From NCBI RefSeq assembly GCF_012931985.1, contig NZ_JAAFGM010000006.1, positions 1 to 64,000 on the forward strand: a DNA stretch of 64,000 bases, given 5' to 3'. The notes under the pieces were generated by a model. The model was not told the origin of the DNA and did not search any database. It saw only the letters and a program-made list of their open reading frames with translations. A program made the translations under genes and the position numbers. Shown in pieces: positions 58,730 to 64,000 of this stretch (position 1 is the stretch's first letter; each line of letters begins with the position of its first letter). This DNA is from Candidatus Roseilinea sp. NK_OTU-006 (GTDB lineage Bacteria > Chloroflexota > Anaerolineae > J036 > Brachytrichaceae).

Positions 58730-59533
58730 ATGAACGCGCGCATTCGCAAGGGCTACGCCGATACCCGCTTCGGCCAGGTGCACTACCGCATCACCGCAGG
58801 GCCTGACGCAGGGCAGCCTTCGTCGTTGCCGCTCGTGCTCTTGCACCAGACGGCCAGCACGTCGGTGATGTTCGAGCCGTTAATGACAGCGCTGGCGGGC
58901 GACTATGTGTGCGTGGCGCCCGATACGCCAGGCTTTGGCGAATCCTTCACCCCCGCCACGACGCCCTCGATTGCGCTCTATGCGGAGGCGCTCTATGAAG
59001 CGTTGCAGGCCCTCGGCGTGCGGGAGTGCTGGTTGTTCGGCCATCACACCGGCGCCAGCATCGCCGTGCAGATGGCGCACGACCACCCCGACTTCGCGCG
59101 CAAGCTCATGCTCTCCGGACCGCCCTATCTCACGCCCGAGCAGCGCGCCGCCTTCGCCGCCAAGATTTCTCCTGTCGCGCCGGCGTTGGACGGTTCGCAC
59201 TTGTTGCCGCTGTGGCAGCGCATCCTGGACAAAGAGCCGGATGTCCCACTCGACCTGGCGCATCGCGAGTTCACGCTCACGTTGCGAGCAGGCGACCAAT
59301 ACGCCGCTGCCTACCACGCCGTGTTCAGTCACGACTTCGCCGCGCAGTTGCCGCGCATCACCTGCCCGATACATCTGATGGCCGGTGAGTTCGATGCGCT
59401 CCTGAGCTGTCTGGATCCGGCTGCGGCCGCGGCTCGCCAGGCCAGCAAGCAATTCGTCCCAGGCGCCGGCACGTATGTTTGCGAGCGTCAGACGGCGCTC
59501 GTTGCAGATGCCATCCGGAGGTTCTTTCGATGA
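58730..59533 (+). CDS. Alpha/beta-hydrolase-fold protein without the Ser-His catalytic pair
   Basis: 267 residues, full alpha/beta-hydrolase core. The oxyanion-hole HQTAS is at 39-43 and DTPGFGES at 65-72. The nucleophile elbow is GHHTG (104-108), with His106 where Ser, Asp or Cys is expected. The terminal His position reads GAGTYVCER, with Thr instead of His. The fold is intact, so this is either a non-hydrolytic enzyme (as in cofactor-free dioxygenases and lyases of this fold) or uses other residues. The next gene overlaps by 4 bases. Confidence 0.82.
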   Translation: MNARIRKGYADTRFGQVHYRITAGPDAGQPSSLPLVLLHQTASTSVMFEPLMTALAGDYVCVAPDTPGFGESFTPATTPSIALYAEALYEALQALGVRECWLFGHHTGASIAVQMAHDHPDFARKLMLSGPPYLTPEQRAAFAAKISPVAPALDGSHLLPLWQRILDKEPDVPLDLAHREFTLTLRAGDQYAAAYHAVFSHDFAAQLPRITCPIHLMAGEFDALLSCLDPAAAAARQASKQFVPGAGTYVCERQTALVADAIRRFFR

Positions 59534-60225
59534 ATGAATATACGGTTCCCCTTGCCCTTCAAGACTTCATGCCCGTCATGCTGTCATCGGCCGGCTTGTT
59601 CTTCCTCGCCGAGATGATCGCGCGGACGAATCGGGCCACCGGTCGCGTCGCGTTGCTGGGCACATGGTTAATCATGCTCGGCGGTGGGCTGAAAGCGGCC
59701 TGGAAGCTGAACATGGCGATCAGCGGCAATGACATCGCATGGATGTCGAATGCGTTGTTCGTCCTGCTCGCGCCTGGCTTCACGCTGATGGCGTGCGCGC
59801 TGTGGGCTGCTCAGGCGCAGATGCGTGGTCGTCCGCTGGGTTTCAACATGCCGGCTATGGCGCTGGGGATCAGCGGCGTATTCCTAGCCGTTGCCGCTGT
59901 GCTGGGCATAGCCGCGCCGGCCGGCAGCGCGTGGAAGTTCGTGCTGCTAGGTGTGACGACGGCGGCCAACTTTGCCCTGAGCGCATTGTGCATCGTTCAA
60001 GCCTTTCGCATGGGCAAGCGCGAGGTCGCCATCCTATTCATCATCAACGTCGTCGCCATCATCATCTTGCAGGGCCTCGCGCGCATTCCAGAACAAACCA
60101 TCCCATTGCAATGGACGGAGCAGATCATCAATACGCTGAGCAGCGCCGCCTTCGCCTATGCCGCATGGAAGCTGAGCCGCGAAACGCAAGCTCGGCTGGT
60201 CGCCGGCCGGCTGCAATTTGCGTAG
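59530..60225 (+). CDS. Seven-helix membrane protein, unknown function
   Basis: 231 residues with about seven hydrophobic segments spread over the whole length (for example about 13-28, 38-56, 70-90, 104-124, 134-154, 164-184). No charged motif suggests a catalytic role, and no transporter family is recognised. Coupled to the hydrolase gene by an ATGA overlap, so it belongs to the cluster, perhaps as an uptake or sensory component. Confidence 0.65.
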   Translation: MNEYTVPLALQDFMPVMLSSAGLFFLAEMIARTNRATGRVALLGTWLIMLGGGLKAAWKLNMAISGNDIAWMSNALFVLLAPGFTLMACALWAAQAQMRGRPLGFNMPAMALGISGVFLAVAAVLGIAAPAGSAWKFVLLGVTTAANFALSALCIVQAFRMGKREVAILFIINVVAIIILQGLARIPEQTIPLQWTEQIINTLSSAAFAYAAWKLSRETQARLVAGRLQFA

Positions 60226-60258
60226 TATCGCAATACTGATGCCCAATCCTGTCTTGCC

Positions 60259-61053
60259 ATGCCCGACACCGTTCAACATCTCGCCGATGTGCTCGACGCG
60301 CACAAGCCGGTAGACAACACCGCGAAGTTCGAATATCTCCTCGAGGTGCGTGAGCGCGCCTGGGCGATCATCCGCGCCGGCCTGCGTTTGCGTGAGGACC
60401 ATGCCTGCGCCGATGTGCGCGCGATCCGCGACTTGCAGGGGAACGTCGCCGGCGAGATGACCACGTTCACCGGCGATGGCAGCCCCGTGGACTGGATCGT
60501 GCGCTCGTGGATCGGCAAGCCGGAGACCGGCTTCACCAACATCCATCTCACCTGCTGGCTCGACCCTTCAGTAGATGTGCCTCACCTCGGCTTCGCCCTG
60601 GGCACGGCGCCCGACGTGTTTTGCTATTGCGACTTTCTGCCACGCGTGGAAGCCTGCACGGACTACGACTATTGCGAGCGCTATCTGCAGCCGATGAATG
60701 AGGCTTGGATTGCGCTGCGGCGCGATCCGCGCTACAAGACGTTCAACCCGGTGCACCTCTATACGCGCAGCACGCTTTCGCCCATCGCGATCTGCGGGTT
60801 GCTGCCATTCGACGACTTTCGCCGCGTCGTCGAGCCGGTGATGATGAACTATGTGCGCGCCTGGGTAAAGCTGGTTCAGGAGGCGCAGCCGATCGCCGCA
60901 ACGCGCCGGCCGGCCATCGCCCAACGCGACCACGTGTTGCGCAAGACGATCGTTGAGAAAGACCCGGCCAATGTGTTAGCCGACCGAATGCTGGGCGCGC
61001 CCATGCGCGAGCGGCTGGTGCGGATTCTGTGGGGCGCAGAGCGGGAACGCTGA
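60259..61053 (+). CDS. Red chlorophyll catabolite reductase-like protein (bilin reductase superfamily)
   Basis: 264 residues. The order of conserved blocks follows plant RCC reductase: GSPVDWIVRSWIG (plant SPIDFVIGSWI), LGTAPDVFCYCDFLPR (plant segment ending LDLPHRKD), DYDYCERYLQP, NPVHLYTRSTLSPIAI (plant SPSLFVRSAFSPTA), and a C-terminal QRDHVLRKTIVEKD (plant RRDKSFRRKSIEDD). In plants this ferredoxin-dependent enzyme reduces the open tetrapyrrole made by a Rieske oxygenase. This is recognition by remembered motifs, not a search; bacterial homologues may act on other substrates. Confidence 0.6.
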   Translation: MPDTVQHLADVLDAHKPVDNTAKFEYLLEVRERAWAIIRAGLRLREDHACADVRAIRDLQGNVAGEMTTFTGDGSPVDWIVRSWIGKPETGFTNIHLTCWLDPSVDVPHLGFALGTAPDVFCYCDFLPRVEACTDYDYCERYLQPMNEAWIALRRDPRYKTFNPVHLYTRSTLSPIAICGLLPFDDFRRVVEPVMMNYVRAWVKLVQEAQPIAATRRPAIAQRDHVLRKTIVEKDPANVLADRMLGAPMRERLVRILWGAERER

Positions 61054-61151
61054 GCGGCTCGCTTGATTTTGGCCGCGAAGGGAGCGGAAACGCGCGGGCG
61101 TTGTTCGGTGGGCGCGAAAGTGCATGCTGATGATTTTCAGGAGGCAGTGCG

Positions 61152-61781
61152 ATGAACGAGAGCCTTCAACAAAACTACAAAGGCGTGTTCGATGGACGGT
61201 TGGGCTTCGGCAAAAAGCCGGCGGTGCTCGTTGTGGATTTCATCCGCGCCTATACCACTCCGGGCAGCCCTTTGTTTGCCGGGCCGGTGTGCGACGCCGT
61301 GATGCAGACGGTGGAGGTGCTGGCTGCCGCGCGCGCCAAGGGCGTTCTGGTGGTCTATACCCAAGTGCTATACAACCCGAACGGGCTGGACGGCGGGATC
61401 TTCGTGCAAAAAGTGCCGGTGTTGCGCAGGATGGTGGCCGGCGAACCGCTGGCCGAGATCGTGCCGGAACTCGCCCCGCATCCGCAGGATGTGGTGATCG
61501 TCAAGCAGTATGCCAGCGCCTTCTTCGGCACATCGCTGGCGTCGCTGCTGACTGCCCAAGGCGTGGATACGGTCATCCTGACCGGCTGCAGCACTAGCGG
61601 CTGCGTGCGCGCCACGGCGGTGGATGGTATGCAGTATGGCTTTCGCGTGATGGTGCCGCGCGAGTGCGTGGGCGACCGCCGGCCTGAGCCGCACGAAGCC
61701 AACCTGTTCGACATCAACTCAAAATATGGCGACGTGGTGAGCAAAGAGGAAGTGCTTACCTACCTGGCCGGCCTGCCGTAA
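61152..61781 (+). CDS. Isochorismatase-family amidohydrolase (N-carbamoylsarcosine/maleamate amidase-like)
   Basis: 209 residues. Catalytic triad D29 (LVVDF), K118 (VIVKQYASAFFGT) and C151 (GCSTSGCVRATAVDG). The N-terminal QQNYKGVFDGRLGFGKKPAV is typical of the N-carbamoylsarcosine and maleamate amidohydrolase branch. It releases ammonia from an amide or carbamoyl group. AGGAGG lies 10 bases before the ATG. Its role would be nitrogen removal from ring-opened intermediates. Confidence 0.88.
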   Translation: MNESLQQNYKGVFDGRLGFGKKPAVLVVDFIRAYTTPGSPLFAGPVCDAVMQTVEVLAAARAKGVLVVYTQVLYNPNGLDGGIFVQKVPVLRRMVAGEPLAEIVPELAPHPQDVVIVKQYASAFFGTSLASLLTAQGVDTVILTGCSTSGCVRATAVDGMQYGFRVMVPRECVGDRRPEPHEANLFDINSKYGDVVSKEEVLTYLAGLP

Positions 61782-61815
61782 AGCGCAAGGCGCCCCGCCC
61801 GCGCTTGCCGCTACA

Positions 61816-62685
61816 ATGTGTCCTGCAGTGGCGCAACCGATCGTCGCCCTCGAATCCACATTGATCACGCATGGCTTCGCCTACCCGCGCAACTTTCAGG
61901 TGGCACAGGAGATCGAGCAAGCCGTGCGCGACGCCGGCGCGCAGCCGGCCACCATCGCTGTGCTCAACGGCCAGGTCAAGATCGGCCTCAGCGACGACGA
62001 ACTCGAGGCGTTAGCGAAGTCGAGGGATGCGCGCAAATGCAGCGTGCGCGACCTCGGCATCGTCATTGGCCTGGGGCTGGATGGCTCGACCACGGTCGCC
62101 GCGACGATGTTCCTCGCGGCCAGGCATGGCATCGGGGTATTTGCCACCGGCGGCATCGGCGGCGTGCATCGCGGCCACCCTTTCGATGTCAGCGCCGACC
62201 TGATTGAGCTGAGCCGCACGCCGGTGACGGTGGTGTGCGCCGGCGCGAAGGCGTTGCTCGACTTGCCGCTCACCTTCGAGCACCTGGAGACGCTGGGTGT
62301 GCCCGTGATCGGCTACCAAACGGACGAGATCCCGGCCTTCTACTCGCGTCGCAGTGGGCTGCGCGCCGATATTTGCGCCGAGACGCCCCAGGACGTTGCC
62401 CGCATCGTGCGGGCGCGCCGCGCGCTCGGCCTGCCCGGCGGCGAGTTGGTGTGTGCGCCGGTGCCCCGTGAGGCCGAGCTGCCGCGCGAGGTCGCCGAGG
62501 AAGCCATCATCGAAGCGCAGCGCCGCGCCGATGCAGCCGGCATCCACGGGCCGGCTGCTACGCCGTTCATGCTCGATCAAATTGCCAAGCTGACCGGCGG
62601 CGCCAGTGTGCGCGCTAATGTCGCGCTGCTGATCAACAATGCCCGCATCGCAGCCCACATCGCAAGAGCGATGATAGACGAGTAA
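61816..62685 (+). CDS. psuG: Pseudouridine-5'-phosphate glycosidase
   Basis: Cleaves pseudouridine 5'-phosphate to uracil and ribose 5-phosphate. 289 residues. Family blocks: IVALESTLITHGFAYP, VLNGQVKIGLSDDEL (Lys55), VRDLGIVIG, GVFATGGIGGVHRG, and the C-terminal GGASVRANVALLINNARIAA. The partner kinase PsuK is not present in the window. It is followed after 6 bases by a nucleoside hydrolase, so the pair may handle C- and N-nucleosides. Confidence 0.94.
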   Translation: MCPAVAQPIVALESTLITHGFAYPRNFQVAQEIEQAVRDAGAQPATIAVLNGQVKIGLSDDELEALAKSRDARKCSVRDLGIVIGLGLDGSTTVAATMFLAARHGIGVFATGGIGGVHRGHPFDVSADLIELSRTPVTVVCAGAKALLDLPLTFEHLETLGVPVIGYQTDEIPAFYSRRSGLRADICAETPQDVARIVRARRALGLPGGELVCAPVPREAELPREVAEEAIIEAQRRADAAGIHGPAATPFMLDQIAKLTGGASVRANVALLINNARIAAHIARAMIDE

Positions 62686-62691
62686 CGATTG

Positions 62692-63660
62692 ATGAACGAC
62701 GCCCAGACCGTCCCACCGAAATTCAAAATCCTTTTTGACACCGATCCCGGCATTGACGATGCGATGGCGCTGCTGCTGGCGCTCGTGTCGCCGGAGATCG
62801 AAGTGGTGGGCGTAACGACCGTCTTCGGCAATTCGCACGTCGAGGCGACCACGCGCAATGCGCTCAACCTGCTCAACCTGGCCGGCCGCCCCGACATCCC
62901 CGTCGCCAAAGGCGCCGATCGCCCCATGGTGCGGCCGCGCGGCCAGACCGGCGAATTCGTGCATGGTGACGACGCCATGGGCAACATCGGCTGGACGGCT
63001 GTGCACAACCCCGACCAAAAGCCGCTCGATATACCGGCGGCTCAGTTCATCGTCGAGACGGTGATGGCTCGGCCGGGCGAGATCACCCTCGTCGCCGTCG
63101 GCCCGCTGACCAACGTCGGGTTGGCCCTACAGTTGGAGCCGCGCATTGCGCAGGCAGCGCGCAACGTCGTCATCATGGGCGGGAGCGTGGCGACGCCCGG
63201 CAACGTCTCCCCCGTGGCTGAGGCCAACATTCACAACGACCCCCATGCGGCGGCGCTGGTCTTCGGCGCCGGCTGGGATGTGACCATGGCCGGTTTGGAC
63301 GTGACGATGGCGGTGCGCATGGATGAAGCGTTCTTTGCTGCGCTCCGCCGCTCCGGCAACCGGCTGGCCCAGTTCATCGGCCGGATCGCGCCGTTCTATC
63401 AGCAATTCCACCGCGAGCGATATGGCTACCCCGACGGCGGCGTGGACACGCATGATCCAACAGCCATTGCTTACTTGATTGCCCCGACCCTCTTCCGGGC
63501 CGAACGCTGGAGCGTGGCCGTGCCGCTGGATGGGCCGGCGATGGGCGCAACGATCGCCGATCGGCGTGGTCTTTTCTGGCCGGGGCCGAAGGTGAACTGC
63601 TTGATGGGGGCAGACGCCCCGCGCGTTCTGGAGATGTTCCGAGTGCGTCTGACGGCTTAG
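62692..63660 (+). CDS. Inosine/uridine-type nucleoside hydrolase
   Basis: 322 residues from the ATG at 62692. The calcium-binding signature FDTDPGIDDAMAL has D16, D18, D22 and D23. Also present are VTTVFGNSHVEATTRNA, the AVGPLTNVGLAL block, MGGSVATPGNVSPVAEANIHNDPHAA, and the catalytic His/Asp in DTHDPTAIA near the C-terminus. It hydrolyses ribonucleosides to base and ribose. Base specificity is not readable. Last gene of the long plus-strand run. Confidence 0.93.
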   Translation: MNDAQTVPPKFKILFDTDPGIDDAMALLLALVSPEIEVVGVTTVFGNSHVEATTRNALNLLNLAGRPDIPVAKGADRPMVRPRGQTGEFVHGDDAMGNIGWTAVHNPDQKPLDIPAAQFIVETVMARPGEITLVAVGPLTNVGLALQLEPRIAQAARNVVIMGGSVATPGNVSPVAEANIHNDPHAAALVFGAGWDVTMAGLDVTMAVRMDEAFFAALRRSGNRLAQFIGRIAPFYQQFHRERYGYPDGGVDTHDPTAIAYLIAPTLFRAERWSVAVPLDGPAMGATIADRRGLFWPGPKVNCLMGADAPRVLEMFRVRLTA

Positions 63661-63807
63661 GGTCGGCTTGCTTGTCTAAAAACCGGCCACTTAGGCAGGT
63701 GCAAACTCCGCCGAGTATCTGGTGACGGCTGCCAGCAACCCGTTATGCTATCTCATACCGAGTTCGCGTTTTGATTCGCCGCATGGCGGCAAAAACGGAG
63801 GTGCAGC

Positions 63808-64000
63808 ATGGAGAAGCGTCTTGTGGGTGACTGGATGACGCGCAATCCGGTGATTGTCCTTCCTTCAACGCCGCTGCCGGATGCCTACGCCTTGATGCAA
63901 GAGCGCCGGGTGCGTCGCTTGCCGGTGATGAATGCCGGTAAGCTCGTTGGGATCATCACACTGGGCGACCTGCGTCAAGCTCATGCAACCGTAGACGATG
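63808..64000 (+). CDS. CBS-domain protein, cut by the window end
   Basis: The first 64 codons are visible from the ATG at 63808 (GGAGG at 63797-63801). They read VGDWMTRNPVIVLPSTPLPDA and RRVRRLPVMNAGKLVGIIT, the start of a CBS domain of the acetoin-utilisation/IMPDH-like two-CBS type. The rest lies beyond the window. Such proteins bind adenosine nucleotides and regulate a partner. Confidence 0.88.
   Translation, partial: MEKRLVGDWMTRNPVIVLPSTPLPDAYALMQERRVRRLPVMNAGKLVGIITLGDLRQAHATVDD

Overview
The window is GC-rich bacterial chromosome, densely coding on both strands, with no rRNA, tRNA, CRISPR array or intact insertion sequence that I could see. Lipoproteins with Pro/Thr/Ala/Gln-rich linkers, an A2-type caa3 oxidase, stand-alone YedK and PhoU, sugar, peptide and phosphonate ABC uptake, and paired SH3-SGNH proteins suggest an aerobic, heterotrophic member of the Chloroflexota (Anaerolineae-like). 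That placement is inference from gene content, not a phylogenetic result.

Layout. 0-4.6 kb: rpoC on the minus strand with its own promoter and no rpoB beside it. 4.8-9.2 kb: divergent caa3 cytochrome oxidase operon (coxB, coxA, two small membrane subunits, coxC, FixH-like protein). 9.2-14.1 kb, minus strand: YedK-type SRAP protein, lipoprotein glycosidase, membrane glycosyltransferase carrying a heptamer repeat, EamA transporter. 14.2-19.4 kb: Mn-type superoxide dismutase, 7Fe ferredoxin with a clear terminator, PhoU, and a fused FeS-molybdenum hydroxylase without a FAD domain. 19.8-22.4 kb: uridine phosphorylase, a lipoprotein, and a second copy of the phosphorylase 3' end. 22.4-26.0 kb: phosphonate-type ABC transporter (two permeases, ATPase, binding protein) behind a Pho-box-like site. 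26.2-34.5 kb: phosphoribosyltransferase, nicotinate phosphoribosyltransferase, a membrane-anchored glycosidase, and an HtrA-HtrA-LuxR module, interspersed with broken copies of pncB and of the HtrA/LuxR genes. 34.7-38.1 kb: ACP phosphodiesterase, small membrane proteins, a methyltransferase, DNA polymerase IV. 38.2-44.3 kb: sugar or polyol catabolic island (SDR, ABC ATPase, permease, FGGY kinase, binding protein). 44.7-48.4 kb: peptide/nickel-type ABC binding protein and permeases without ATPases. 48.4-52.5 kb: two SH3-SGNH paralogues, a lipoprotein, queA, and an arginase fragment. 52.8-63.7 kb: a catabolic gene cluster. The window ends inside a CBS-domain gene.

The most interesting region is 52.8-63.7 kb. 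Two divergent promoter regions, 4.1 kb apart, carry near-identical perfect palindromes (core AATGT-N4-ACATT), so one repressor probably controls both. The genes encode a tandem nitrilase-fold protein with a dead second half, a Rieske oxygenase, a flavin monooxygenase, an isocitrate-lyase-family lyase, an Asp/Glu-racemase-fold protein without its cysteines, an alpha/beta-hydrolase-fold protein without Ser and His, a membrane protein, a protein resembling red chlorophyll catabolite reductase, an isochorismatase-type amidohydrolase, a pseudouridine-phosphate glycosidase and a nucleoside hydrolase. A Rieske oxygenase with an RCCR-like reductase recalls plant chlorophyll breakdown. The later enzymes recall the maleamate steps of N-heterocycle degradation. 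I propose a nitrogen-ring (possibly tetrapyrrole-derived) catabolic system; the substrate is unproven.

A second theme is gene decay after duplication. The pncB/HtrA/LuxR block seems to have been tandemly duplicated, with complementary loss in the two copies. The uridine phosphorylase tail is duplicated around a lipoprotein gene, and an arginase start survives without its body.
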